Shown here: in pieces, positions 43,160-53,536 of the stretch
Layout: each line of letters starts with the position of its first letter
Numbering within the stretch: position 1 is the first letter of the stretch
Assembly: GCF_028640845.1 (NCBI RefSeq)
Contig: NC_080539.1
Coordinates: 160,533,236-160,597,235, forward strand
Direction of reading: 5' to 3'
Source: Ahaetulla prasina
Taxonomy: Eukaryota > Chordata > Lepidosauria > Squamata > Colubridae
Length of the DNA: 64,000 nucleotides
Made by a program: the position numbers and the translations under genes
Notes under the pieces: model-generated
Databases searched by the model: none
Told to the model about the DNA's origin: nothing
Seen by the model: only the letters and a program-made list of their open reading frames with translations

Positions 43160-44632
43160 GGCCACTGCTCCAAACTATCTTAACATTGGGGCATTACACT
43201 TTGCATCCTTGAAATGTGTTACTACTCCGGAAGCTGTAATCCTATCTCAAGACTGTCTGGTTGGGAAAATCTTGTTTAGCAGTTCACCAGTTGCAGTTAT
43301 GAGGCTTGGTCAGGGATAAGCAAGCTGTCTGAAAAGGAGATATTCTGACATTATATTTAGCATTCCCAGCCCCAAAGCAATAGGCTCCTTATTGCTATTA
43401 TTGGCAATTCTGGAATGAGAAGCAGATGTTTGGCTTTTCAGGGGTTTCTTTCACAAAATGTTGATAGCTAAGATTTAATGAGGTGGGTGGGTGGGTGGGT
43501 GAGGGGGTTGTTCCAGCTTCCATAAAAAGAACTCTGAATCCCACAGACAGGCTAATAGGATCTGTCTGTCATGGTAGAGAGCTCAATTCATCTTACTCAG
43601 AATCTTTTCCCCACTGGGCCATATTGTAATTAGCTGTTTCACCATGCAATCCTCTACATATCTGCTCAAAAATATAGTCTATTATGCTTAGCCAGGTTTA
43701 TTCCCATGTCAGTGAGGGGAGGATTGCAGGCAGAAGAAGTTCTGCTAAATCCATAGGCGATCTTATGTACCAGCGGCATATATAAAAACTGGTTAGACGC
43801 TAATCTGCATATTGTGCACAGGGGAAATGTCTTTGATGTTTCCTACAAATAATCATGGCTTGAATGGCACGTATATCTGCCATAGCAACATAAAATGCAA
43901 GCTGTCAGGCTAATCAGTGGGGATTTATTCACCAGTGAAACTGCATAATATGAATATATAACTCGGAGCAGCAGGAAAAAAAACCACACTCTATATAAAA
44001 TGCAACAATATATTCATTATTAAAAATAAATTAATCAGCTTTAAAAAGACAGTGTGCATTAGCTTGGAATCAATCTATTGCATATAATGGTACTTAATTG
44101 TCAGGAAATACGCTTGGTTTCGGAAAACACATATCCTAGATATTTATTAAACAATTTAAGATATGTGTTCTTTTCTCTTCCATAAAGAAGTCATTTAAAA
44201 TGTTAATGTGCCCAATACTTTTTAATTCCTGCTTAGGAAAATCAGCATGAAAAGCTTTAAATATCACTTTTTCCAAAATGTCACTCTGACAATATTAGAT
44301 ACCCTACAATAAAATAGTAATCCTTCTGTCATTTATGCTATTTTTTAAAAAACTATTTTCAGTTTCATTAAAAATGCCAGCGTAGTGTTTCAGATTTTTA
44401 AAATGATATATATCTGATGAGACCCATATTAAAGTGGGCTTATCTGGGAAAACATAAAAAATGCTTGAATTGCATTCAAGCAATTCAAGCATGTAAGGCC
44501 TCTCAAACTAACCTGAATCTGAATCTTCCCAAAGTTTCTTTATGACTTAGTATTTAAAAATAAAAAATCCATGTGCAACTCCATGACTACAAAAACATAT
44601 CCACTTTCCCCAAATTCTCCACATAAGGATGC
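43160..44632. other. Unassigned DNA
   Basis: (GGGT)n at about 43482-43501. A hairpin 'GCTTGAATTGCATTCAAGC' lies near 44463. No repeat family or exon recognised. Confidence 0.5.
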
Positions 44633-44640
44633 ATCCAGGT

Positions 44641-44875
44641 CAGAGGTGGGTTTCAGCAGGTTCTGACCAGTTCTAGAGAACTGGCAGGGGAAATTTTGAG
44701 TACTTCAGAGAACCAGTAGTAAAAGTTCTGACTGGCCCCGCCCCCATCTATTCTCTGCCTCCCAAGTCTCAGCTGATCGGGAGGAAATGGAGATTTTGCA
44801 GTAACCTTCCCCTGCCATGCCCACCAAGCCACACCCACAGAACCGGTAGTAAAAAAATGTTAAAACCCACCACTG
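44641..44875 (-). mobile_element. Class-2 hAT element (CAGAGGTGGGTTTCA ends)
   Basis: CAGAGGTGGGTTTCA...AAACCCACCACTG, reverse orientation. Perfect duplications ATCCAGGT at 44633-44640 and 44876-44883. Confidence 0.95.
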
Positions 44876-45215
44876 ATCCAGGTGTTAAGGCATTTCATGA
44901 GATTCAACTCTAGCTTGATTCCTCAATTAACTTGTCTTGTGGTGAAATATAAGAGAAATGCCGTGTTAGTTTACGGTGGGAAAAAATAATCACGTTTCTG
45001 GCAGCATCTTTTACAACTTACAAATGTTTTTAAATGATAAATGTTTTAAGAACTACAACTGATTTAATTACATGCAGCTCACAAAAGCTTAGACCTTTCA
45101 GTAACATTTGAAAAGGAACTACCAAACTCCTGGTCTTCTGGTGTGCCAAAAGTTGTAGGCATATCCACACAGTGAGTACTTTTCAATATATGCATGTTAT
45201 TCTTTCTCTCCCTCT

Positions 45216-45217
<2 letters not shown>

Positions 45218-45287
<70 letters not shown>
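45218..45287. repeat. (TA)n microsatellite
   Basis: About 34 TA units directly left of the Penelope terminus 'GGTCTTTGGTTGTTCGGG'. Confidence 0.95.
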
Positions 45288-45288
<1 letters not shown>

Positions 45289-45334
45289 TCTTTGGTTGTT
45301 CGGGTTTTCTCCCGTGTAAAATTGGAAGTGTCTT

Positions 45335-45375
45335 GGCGACGTTTCGACGAAGTCTCATTCATCATCTTCAGGCTT
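45335..45375 (-). ncRNA. Hammerhead-like motif, Penelope family 1, copy 1
   Basis: Minus strand: CUGAAGA (45371-45365), extra U, helix II GAUGAA/UUCGUC (one G-U pair), GAAA, C, GUC triplet (45340-45338). Loopless ACGU helix III. First of two tandem motifs about 160 bp apart. Confidence 0.6.
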
Positions 45376-45493
45376 CAGCTTCGTGCTTCTGGGAGCAAAT
45401 ATATATATATTTGTTTTCTGAGGTTTTCACGGGTGTTTGTATATAGGTCTTTGGTTGTTCGGGTTTTCTCCCGTGTAAAATTGGAAGTGTCTT

Positions 45494-45534
45494 GGCGACG
45501 TTTCGACGAAGTCTCATTCGTCATCTTCAGGCTT
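45494..45534 (-). ncRNA. Hammerhead-like motif, Penelope family 1, copy 2
   Basis: Minus strand: CUGAAGA (45530-45524), extra U, perfect helix II GACGAA/UUCGUC, GAAA, C, GUC (45499-45497). The best-preserved motif of this family. Confidence 0.65.
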
Positions 45535-46232
45535 CAGCTTCGTGCTTCTGGGAGCAATGTGTGATCGCAGCTGTTTCTTCCTTTTAACTGCTAGTGGGGG
45601 TTTGAACTGATTGGGTGGGAGCTTGGCTGTGCTCTGATTGGATGGGGGGGGTTTTGTGCTCTGATTGGCTGGGGGTGTGTCCTGTGTTGGTGGGGGCTTG
45701 TTTGTGCTCAGTTTAGTCTGTGTTGCAGGGGGATTTGAGCTGGTGAGCTGCATAGCTGTTGTTTGGCTTTGTGGTCGTGCTACATCTTCATAGTGGGTGT
45801 CAGTCTGCTGCATGTATGGATTGGAGGGGTTTGAAATGGCTAATGTTGCAGCTGCGGTCTGGCTTCTGGTCCTTGGTCGTGCTTCATGATCAGTGTGGGT
45901 TTGGGTCTGCTTTCTGGGTGGATGTGCGGTGGTGACATCCTGTGTGGACCTTGTGAGTGTGGGTCTGGTGTCATTCCTCGTGTTAGGGACTCGTTTGTCA
46001 ATAAGGGCGGGTTTCAAATGGCTGGTAGGCGGAGGTGTCATCTCGTTTGTTCATGCTGTGTGGGCGTTTTCTATCTCAATGGCTTCTCTGATTATTCTGT
46101 TGTTAAAGTGTTCAGTTTTGGCGATAGTTCTGGTCTTTTAAAGTCAATATCATGTCCTGTGACTTTAAAGTGTTGGACCAGGAAGAAGTTGGTTCCTCTT
46201 TTGAATGAGTTCTTGTGTTCTTCAATGTGCAC

Positions 46233-46597
46233 TTATTCTTCTGTTGGTTTGTCCAATGTATGTGGTGGGGCAGGCGGTGCATGGATTTCATATACTCCTT
46301 GATTTTCTAACTCAATTTTGTCTTTGGGGTTTCTTAGGATGGTGGATATTTTTCTGTTTGTGCAGAATGCTGTCTTGATGTTGTGTTTGTGGAGGATCTT
46401 GCTGATTCTGTCTGTGGTGCCTTTTATATATGGGAGGAGGGCTGTGCCGTTTTCTTGTTCTCTGTCTTGGATTTTAGTGGGGGGTTCTTTTTGGATTAGC
46501 TTGGTAATCTTATTTGTTTGGAATCCATTGGATGTTAGTACGTTAGTGAGAGTGTCTAATTCGGGTTTTAGGTGTTGTGTGTATATGAGTATACACA
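46233..46597 (-). pseudogene. Penelope RT C-terminus and GIY-YIG start, copy A
   Basis: The minus frame reads 'VLTSNGFQTNKITKLIQKEP', 'TAFCTNRKISTILRNPKDKI', 'ELENQGVYEI', then 'CTACPTTYIGQTNRR'-equivalent sequence shifted in frame (the ORF there reads APPAPPHTLDKPTEE), so a frameshift lies inside the GIY-YIG module near 46278. The GVY...YIG pair is the nuclease signature used by Penelope-like elements for insertion. Confidence 0.85.
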
Positions 46598-46604
46598 CAA
46601 CACC

Positions 46605-47042
46605 TATAAAGGAGTATATGAAATCCCATGCACCGCCTGCCCCACCACATACATTGGACAAACCAACAGAAGAATAAGTGCACGCATTGAAGAACACAAG
46701 AACTCATTCAAAAAAGAGGAACCAACTTCTTCCCTGGTCCAACACTTTAAAGTCACAGGACATGATATTGACTTTAAAAAGACCAGAACTATCGCCAAAA
46801 CTGAACACTTTAACAACAGAATAATCAGAGAAGCCATTGAGATAGAAAAACGCCCACACAGCATGAACAAACGAGATGACACCTCCCGCCTACCAGCCAT
46901 TTGGAAACCCGCCCTTATTGACAAACGAGTCCCTAACACGAGGAATGACACCAGACCCACACTCACAAGGTCCACACAGGATGTCACCACCGCACATCCA
47001 CCCAGAAAGCAGACCCAAACCCACACTGATCATGAAGCATGA
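46605..47042 (+). pseudogene. Penelope GIY-YIG endonuclease segment, copy B
   Basis: In frame it reads 'YKGVYEIPCTACPTTYIGQT' followed by 'NRRISARIEEHKNSFKKEEP', 'HFKVTGHDIDFKKTRTIAKT', 'EHFNNRIIREAIEIEKRPHS', 'MNKRDDTSRLPAIWKPALID' and a stop at 47040-47042. GVY and YIG, the Cys pair and a conserved Arg (in NRR) and Glu are seen. This is the most intact nuclease in the window. There is no RT upstream in this orientation, so it is a 5'-truncated piece rather than a working gene. Confidence 0.9.
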
Positions 47043-47386
47043 CCAAGGACCAGAAGCCAGACCGCAGCTGCAACATTAGCCATTTCAAACCCCTCCAATC
47101 CATACATGCAGCAGACTGACACCCACTATGAAGATGTAGCACGACCACAAAGCCAAACAACAGCTATGCAGCTCACCAGCTCAAATCCCCCTGCAACACA
47201 GACTAAACTGAGCACAAACAAGCCCCCACCAACACAGGACACACCCCCAGCCAATCAGAGCACAAAACCCCCCCCCATCCAATCAGAGCACAGCCAGGCT
47301 TCCACCCAATCAGTTCAAACCCCCACTAGCAGTTAAAAGGAAGAAACAGCTGCGATCACACATTGCTCCCAGAAGCACGAAGCTGA

Positions 47387-47428
47387 AGCCTGAAGATGAC
47401 GAATGAGACTTCGTCGAAACGTCGCCAA
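47387..47428 (+). ncRNA. Hammerhead-like motif, Penelope family 1, copy 3
   Basis: CUGAAGA at 47390-47396, extra U, GACGAA/UUCGUC helix II, GAAA, C, GUC at 47421-47423. Confidence 0.65.
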
Positions 47429-47440
47429 GACACTTCCAAT

Positions 47441-47685
47441 TATTCGGGTTTTACCCCGCGTAAAATTGGAAGTGTCTTGGCGACGTTTCAACGAAATCTC
47501 ATTTGTCATCTTCAGGCTGGTATTTACAGCTTCGTGCTTCTAGGAGCAATGTGTGATCGCAGCTGTTTCTTCCTTTTAATTGCTAGTGGGAGTTTGAACT
47601 GATTGGTTGGGAGCTTGGCTGTGTTCTGATTGTGTGGAGGTGTGTTCTGATTGGTTGGGGGTTTGGCTGTGCTCAGTGTGCTAAC
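47441..47685 (-). mobile_element. Penelope-like terminal block, copy C, inverted again
   Basis: Starts 'TATTCGGGTTTTACCCCGCG' and runs through 'GGAGCAATGTGTGATCGCAG' and 'TTGGGAGCTTGGCTGTGTTC' to a sharp join near 47685. Only the terminal block is present. Its junction with copy B forms a hairpin centred near 47450. Confidence 0.85.
47479..47518 (-). ncRNA. Decayed hammerhead-like motif, copy 4
   Basis: CUGAAGA (47515-47509) and GAAACGUC are kept, but helix II (GACAAA against UUCGUU) has a mismatch. Confidence 0.45.
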
Positions 47686-48390
47686 CCTTGAACAACAGAA
47701 TAATCAGAGAAGCCATCGAGATAGAAAAACGCCCACACAGCATGAACAAACGAGATGATACCTCCCACCTACCAGCCATTTGGAAACCCGCCCTTATTGA
47801 CAAACGAGTCCTTAACACGAGGAATGACACCAGACCCACACTCACGAGGTCCACACAGGATGTCACCACTGCACATCCACCCAGAAAGCCGACCCAAACC
47901 CACACTGATCATGAAGCATGACCAAGGACCAGAAGCCAGACCGCAGCTGCAGCATTACCCATTTCAAACCCCTCCAATCCATACATGCAGCAGACTGACA
48001 CCCACTATGAAATGTAGCACGACCACAAACACGAAGCCAAACAACAGCAATGCAGCTCACCAGCTCAAATCCCCCTGCAACTCAGACTAATCTGAGCACA
48101 ACCAAGCCCCCACCCAAACAGGACACACCCCCAGCCAATCAGAGCACAAAAAAACCCCCATCCAATCAGAGCACAGCCAAGCTCCCACCCAATCAGTTCA
48201 AACCCCCACTAGCAGTTAAAAAGGAAGAAACAGCTGCGATCACACATTGCTCCCAGAAGCACGAAGCTGAAGCCTGAAGATGACAAATGAGACTTCGTCA
48301 AAACGTCGCCAAGACACTTCCAATTTTACGCGGGAGAAAACCCGAATAACCAAAGACCTACATACAAACACCTCAGAAAACCTCAGAAAA
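47686..48390 (+). mobile_element. Penelope-like element, copy D
   Basis: Plus-strand copy starting at 'GAACAACAGAATAATCAGAG', i.e. downstream of the GIY-YIG motif, continuing to the stop at 47919-47921, the untranslated tail, and the terminal block ending 'CCGAATAACCAAAGACCTAC' and 'CACCTCAGAAAACCTCAGAA'. The complete left end confirms the terminal sequence. Confidence 0.88.
48271..48310 (+). ncRNA. Inactivated hammerhead-like motif, copy 5
   Basis: CUGAAGA at 48274-48280 and GUC at 48305-48307, but the invariant GAAA has become AAAA, so it should not cleave. Confidence 0.5.
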
Positions 48391-48402
48391 CAAATATATA
48401 TA

Positions 48403-48775
48403 TATATATCACTTAGACTTATAAAGTGCTTCATAATGCTTTATAGCAGGGGTGTCAAACTTGCGGCCTGTGGGCTGGATGCGTCACATGATGGCCACGT
48501 CCACCCCCAGTTTAGTGAAGGGGAAAAAAGTTGTGATACATCATGTGATGACATGTCATCGCAAGTTTGACCCCCCTGCTTTATAGCACTCTTTAAGCAG
48601 TTTACAGAGTCTGCATATTAACCTCAACAATATGGGTCTTCATTTTACCGATCTTGGAAGGATGGAAGGCTGAGTCAACCTTGAGTTTGGTGAGATTCAA
48701 ACTGCCAAATTGCAGGCAACCAGCAGTCAGCAGAAGTAGCCTGCAGTACTGCATTCTAACCACTGCGCCACTGAG
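48403..48775 (-). mobile_element. tRNA-derived SINE with L2-like tail, interrupted by a hAT
   Basis: 'CACTTAGACTTATAAAGTGC' and 'GGGTCTTCATTTTACCGATC' match 40953-41195. The element at 48447-48578 splits it between 'GCTTTATAG' and its duplicate. Confidence 0.8.
48447..48578. mobile_element. Class-1 hAT miniature element (CAGGGGTGTCAAAC ends)
   Basis: CAGGGGTGTCAAACTTGCGG...CGCAAGTTTGACCCCCCTG. Perfect duplications CTTTATAG at 48439-48446 and 48579-48586. Confidence 0.95.
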
Positions 48776-48825
48776 GCATGCCAAACATAGCTAACATCTC
48801 CTTCCTCCTCCTGTTTTCCCCACAG

Positions 48826-48968
48826 CAACTACCCTGCCAGGTGAGCTGGGCTGAGAGAGAGAGACTGGCCCAAGGTCATCCAGTCAGTTTTCATGCCTAA
48901 ATTGGGACTAGAACTCACCGTCTCCTGGTTTTTACCCTGGTGTCTTAACCACTACACCAAACTAGCTA
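48826..48968 (-). mobile_element. tRNA-derived SINE (TTTGGTGTAGTGGTTAAG type)
   Basis: Minus strand: 'TTTGGTGTAGTGGTTAAGAC' (A box), 'GAGTTCTAGTCCC' (B box), then 'GACCTTGGGCCAGTCTCTCT'. A diverged relative is at 23080-23200. Confidence 0.8.
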
Positions 48969-48974
48969 TTATGC

Positions 48975-49334
48975 TAAAGAAATTATTGCAGAACCATAAA
49001 AACATATTTTATATAAGCAAAATTCAGTACACGACATGCAAAATAATATTAGCTAACCCAAAGCAAAATCAGTTACAACAGTAAAAAATGTGTTAATTAG
49101 GTAACTTTATTCAGGTCACTGACTGACATTTTATAATATTATTACAAAATGTTACATAATACAGATTAAAAAGCATAGCTATTTATTAAAATTAACTAAA
49201 TAAAGTATTTCATTATAACAGTAACTGCAGGCAGGAAACTAAGAAATTAAAATATCAAAACTAATTAGAAGACTATACAATTATTTTGGGAATAAAAGCC
49301 CAAAAATGTTTCAATACTAAATGCTAGCTATGTA

Positions 49335-49338
<4 letters not shown>
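48975..49338. other. Unassigned AT-rich DNA
   Basis: No repeat recognised before the (TG)n tract. Confidence 0.5.

Positions 49339-49389
<51 letters not shown>
49339..49389. repeat. (TG)n microsatellite
   Basis: About 24 TG units abutting a Penelope terminus ('GTCTTTGGTTATTCGGGTTT'). Confidence 0.95.
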
Positions 49390-49393
<4 letters not shown>

Positions 49394-49746
49394 CTTTGGT
49401 TATTCGGGTTTTCTCCCACATAAAATTGGAAGTGTCTTGGTGACATTTCGACAAAGTCTCATTCGTCATCTTCAGGCTGGTGTTTACAGCTTTGTGCTTC
49501 TAGAAGCAATGTACGATCGCAGCTGTTTCTTCCTTTTAACTGCTAGTGAGGGTTTGAACTGATTGGTTGGGAGCTTGGCTGTGTTCTGATTGGGTAGAGG
49601 TGTGTTCTGATGGTTGGGGGTTTGGCTGTGCTCTGATTGGATGGTGGGGTTGGGTGTGCTCTGATTGGATGGGGATGTGTTCTGTTTGGGGGGGCTTGGT
49701 TGTGCTCAGGTTAGTCTGAGTTGCAGTGGGATTTGAGCTGGTGAGC

Positions 49747-49856
<110 letters not shown>

Positions 49857-50314
49857 TTTTAATTTTTATACCGCCCTTCTCCTGAAGGACTCAGGGCGGT
49901 TAACAGCAGATAAAATACAATACACTATACAATAAAACCCATTTAAAAAACTTATTCAATATGGCCAAATTAAAATTATAAAAAAACTGATATAAAACCC
50001 CGTTTAAAATCCAATTTAAAACCCATGTTATGCCAGTCCTGCTCAAAAGAATAGATACGTCTTCAGCTCGCGGCGAAAGGTCCGGAGGTCGGGAAGTTGA
50101 CGGAGTCCAGGAGGAAGCTCATTCCAGAGGGTAGGTGCCCCCACAGAGAAGGCTCTCTCCCTGGGGGTCGCCAGCCGACATTTTTTGGCTGACAGCACCC
50201 TGAGGAGACTCTCTCTATGGGAGCGTACCGGTCCATTGGAGGCATATGGTAACAGAAGGTGGTCCCACAGATATCCGGGTCCTATGCCATGGAGCGCTTT
50301 AAAGGTGGTGACCT

Positions 50315-51664
50315 TTAAAGGTGGTGACCTTGAAGTGCACCCGGAAGACCACAGGTAGCCAGTGCAGCTTGCGCAGGAGAGGTGTTATATGAGAGCCACG
50401 AGTGGCTCACTCTATCACCCACGCAGCTGCATTCTGGACCAACTGGAGCCTCCGGGTGCTCCTCAAGGGGAGCGCCATGTAGAGAGCATTGCAGTAGTCT
50501 AGGCGAGAAATGATGAGGGCATGAGTGACCGTGCATAGGGAATCCCGGTCTAGAAAGGGGCGCAACTGGCGAACCAGGCGTACCTGGTAAAAAGCTCTCC
50601 AGGAGACGGTCGCCAAATGATCTTCAAAAGACAACCATCCATCCAGGAGAATGCCTAGATTGCGCACCCTCTCCATTGGGGTAAATGATTCGCCCCCAAC
50701 AGTCAGCCGCGGTTGCAGCTGACTGTACCGGGATGCCGGCATCCACAGCCACTCAGTCTTGGAGGGGTTGAGCTTGAGCCTGTTTCTCCCCATCCAGACC
50801 CGCACGACCTCCAGACACCGAGACAGCACTTCGACAGCTTCATTGGGGTGGTCCGGGGTGGAAATGTACAGCTGGGTGTCATCAGCGTACAGTTGATAAC
50901 TCACCCCAAAACCACTGATGACCTCACCCAGCGGCTTCATGTAGATGTTGAACTTGAAAGGCGAGAGAACCGACCCTGTGGCATCCCACACAGGAGGCGC
51001 CTTGAAGTCGATCTCTGCCCCCCTGTCAACACCATCTGCGACCGGTCAGAGAGATAGGAGGAGAACCACCGTAAAAAGGTGCCTCCCACTCCCAAACCCT
51101 CAACCGGTACAGCAAGATACCATGGTCGGTGGTATCAAAAGCCGCTGAGAGATCTAACAGGACCAGGGCAGAGGAATAACCCCTGTCCCAAGCCCTCCAG
51201 AGGTCATCCACCAACGTGACCAAAGCCGTCTCCGTGCTGTACCCGGGCCGGAAACCGGACTGGAATGGGTCTAGATAGACAGATTCATCCAGGTACTGGG
51301 GTAACTGATATGCCACCACACTCTCAACAACCTTCACCACAAAGCAAAGGTTGGAGACTGGACGGTAATTTCCCAAAACAGCTGGGTCCAGGGAGGGCTT
51401 TTTGAGGGGGGGCCTCACCACCACCTCTTTCAAGGCGGTGGGAACAACACCCTCCCTCAAAGAAGCATTAACAATTCCCTGGAGCCAGCCTCGTGTAACC
51501 TCCCGAGTGGCCAGTACCAACCAGGAGGGACACAGGTCCAATAAACATGTGGTGGCATTCAGCTGCCCCAGCAACCTGTCCATGTCCTCGGGAGCCACAG
51601 GATCAAACTCCTCCCAGATGGGCTCAACAAACTTCCCTCCGTTACCTCGCCTGAAACTACCCAA
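50315..51664 (-). pseudogene. L2-type LINE reverse transcriptase region (frameshifted)
   Basis: Three minus frames tile the domain. 51664-51026 has 'VVRPPLKKPSLDPAVLGNYR', 'PVSNLCFVVKVVESVVAYQL', 'FQSGFRPGYSTETALVTL', 'LVLLDLSAAFDTTDHGILL'. 50991-50407 has '[20 protein letters not shown]', '[19 protein letters not shown]', '[20 protein letters not shown]', '[15 protein letters not shown]'. 50536-50315 and the DNA up to 50045 carry the C-terminus. The YADD centre is intact; indels near 51000-51120 and 50400 separate the pieces. Confidence 0.9.
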
Positions 51665-53110
51665 TTTTGGTCCAAACTGTCCCGGAGCTGAGCGATTTTA
51701 TCGTACAGATACTTACTAAAATCCTCAGCACAACCCTGTAAGGGATCATCGCACACCTCCTGATGGAGGAGAGAGCAAGTCACCCTAAACAGGGAGGCCG
51801 GGCGGTTATCTGCCGACGCAATGAGGGTAGAGACATAGGCCTGCTTGGCCTCCCTCAGTGCCACTAGGTAGGTCTGAATATGAGACCTAACTAGTGTTCG
51901 GTCAGCTTCAGAATGGCTGGCCCTCCAGACACTCTCTAGGCATCTTTTCCGGCGTTTCATCTCCCTCAGCTCCTCGGAAAACCAGGGAGCTGGTTGAGAC
52001 CTACGCTGGGTCAGAGGCTGCAAAGGCACGACATGGTCCAAAGCGCCCGCCGCAGCCCGTTCCCAGGTCGCGACAAGCTCCTCGGCCGAGCCGTGGGCCA
52101 GATCACCAGGGAGTGGCCCAAGCTCTGTCAGGAACCTCTCCGGGTCCATCAGGGGCCTGGGACGGAACCAGCGCATTGGCCCCGTCTCCCTGCGGTGTTG
52201 AATGGCGGTCTGAAAGTCCAGACGAAGGAGAGAATGATCTGACCATGACAAAGGTTCACTGTCCAGAGACAAAAATCAGATCCAGTGTGCTTCCCCCAAT
52301 GTGGGTGGGGCCGTCAACTAGTTGGGTCAGGTCCATGGCTGTCATGGAGGCCATGAACTCCCGAGCTGCCGTTGACGACACGCCGGCCGATGGCAAGTTG
52401 AAGTCCCCCATGACTATAAGCCTAGGGGTGTCAACTGCCATCCCAGCTATCACCTCAAGCAGCTCGGGCAGGGCTGTTGTCACGCAGCAAGGAGCCAGGT
52501 ACGTGATCAACAAGCCCACCTGCATCCTATGCCCCCACTTCACGTAAAGGGATTCACAACCGGCTATCTGAGGTACAGTGGCTTCCCTCGGCTCTAGACT
52601 CTCCTTAATAACAACCGCCACCCCGCCACCCCTACCTTGGGCCCTCGGCTGATGGAATGCTCGGAAACTCGGTGGGCACATACCTACCAGGGGCACACCC
52701 CCTTCAGTGCCCAACAAGTTTCCGAAATGCCCATAAGGTCCGCAGCCCCCCCCCTCCCGTATAAGATCATAAATCAGTGGGGCTTTGTTCACTACGGACC
52801 TTGCATTGCATAACATCAGCCGAAGGTCCAAGCCCTGGGGATACTGACCACTCGGAGGACGGGAAAAGTCTGAGTAGCCGGAGCGCGCAATTGCTCTTAA
52901 ACAGCAAGTGCGCACCCCCCGAACATCAATGGCCCCCCGCTTCCGCCATATCTGCCTCTCCCACTTACCGTGCTGATGGAACAACCCTCTAGAATTGAAA
53001 AATGAGGCTCCCCCTTCACCTCCAAACCAGATAAAGAATCGCTGCGAGCATTCACAAGGACTGGCTCCCTCCCCGACGGGTTTCCCCTCCCACCCCCCAC
53101 TCAAACCCAT
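51559..53110 (-). pseudogene. L2-type LINE endonuclease and linker
   Basis: Minus frame 53110-52256 shows the apurinic-like endonuclease in order: 'LRLMLCNARSVVNKAPLIYD' (N), a central part with 'GRGGGVAVVIKESLEP', 'LIVMGDFNLPSAGVS' (GDFN), 'GPTHIGGSTLDLIFVSGQ'. Frame 52272-51559 continues with 'LSWSDHSLLRLDF' (catalytic SDH), then the linker 'RSQPAPWFSEELREMKRRKR' and 'YLVALREAKQAYVSTLIASA' leading to RT. The two frames overlap by about 17 bp at the end of the nuclease, indicating one indel near 52260. This domain makes the target nick in LINEs of this group. Confidence 0.88.
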
Positions 53111-53536
53111 CAGTTCCCACCCTCCCCTTAAAAGTCTCTTTAAAACTCCCCTTAAAAAATCGCTTAAAACAATTAATTAAAAATCCCCTAAGCCTCCTAT
53201 TTTTGGCATGCCACCTCTTGGGGTTCCAAAACCCATCCTCAAGGTGGGTTTTCGATAATGTAGAGGGGCAAACCCGCGAGAGAGGGGAATCTCGCAGGGC
53301 AAGAAGGTCAGCCGCTGAAAATGTCCACATGATAGAAATCCGGCAAGCAGACCCATCCTGGCCGGTCAGGCTGGCAAAAGTCAAAGCCAACTCTCCGGGT
53401 GAGAACAGTCAGAAAATCAGTTCTTAGGCGGCAGATGGAAAAAGAACCACTTTGTCCAGTCAGTTAACCAACCCCACATAGGCAATCCAAGGGTGGTCTG
53501 TGGGAGAGGAGGGGAGGGAAAAAGGTGTCCTACAAT
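53111..53536 (-). other. 5' region of the L2-type LINE
   Basis: Contains an A/T-rich block and a 112-codon minus ORF (53390-53052) without a recognisable domain. It may be the 5' UTR or remains of ORF1. The boundary with Penelope is at about 53536. Confidence 0.5.

Larger units (their letters stand above)
45288..46597 (-). mobile_element. Penelope-like element, copy A (3' part) with tandem terminal repeat
   Basis: The terminal block 'GGTCTTTGGTTGTTCGGG...GGGAGCAA' occurs twice, at 45288-45399 and 45446-45555, separated by a short AT-rich spacer and 'TTTGTTTTCTGAGGTTTTCA'. The minus-strand body then runs through the 3' coding tail and the GIY-YIG endonuclease to the end of RT near 46597, where the sequence turns into the inverted copy B. 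Tandem and inverted terminal repeats are typical of Penelope-like elements. Confidence 0.9.
46598..47440 (+). mobile_element. Penelope-like element, copy B, inverted relative to copy A
   Basis: Plus-strand copy of the GIY-YIG segment, tail and terminal block up to 'CGCCAAGACACTTCCAAT'. With copy A it forms a long inverted repeat: 46604-47440 mirrors about 45470-46300. Confidence 0.9.

Noticed and set aside
44460..44490. GCTTGAATTGCATTCAAGC palindrome as a transposon centre
   Set aside because: No matching arms beyond about 20 bp and no duplications.
45172..45564. 130-codon ORF beginning with an IYIYIY repeat
   Set aside because: Reads through (TA)n and antisense Penelope terminal repeats.
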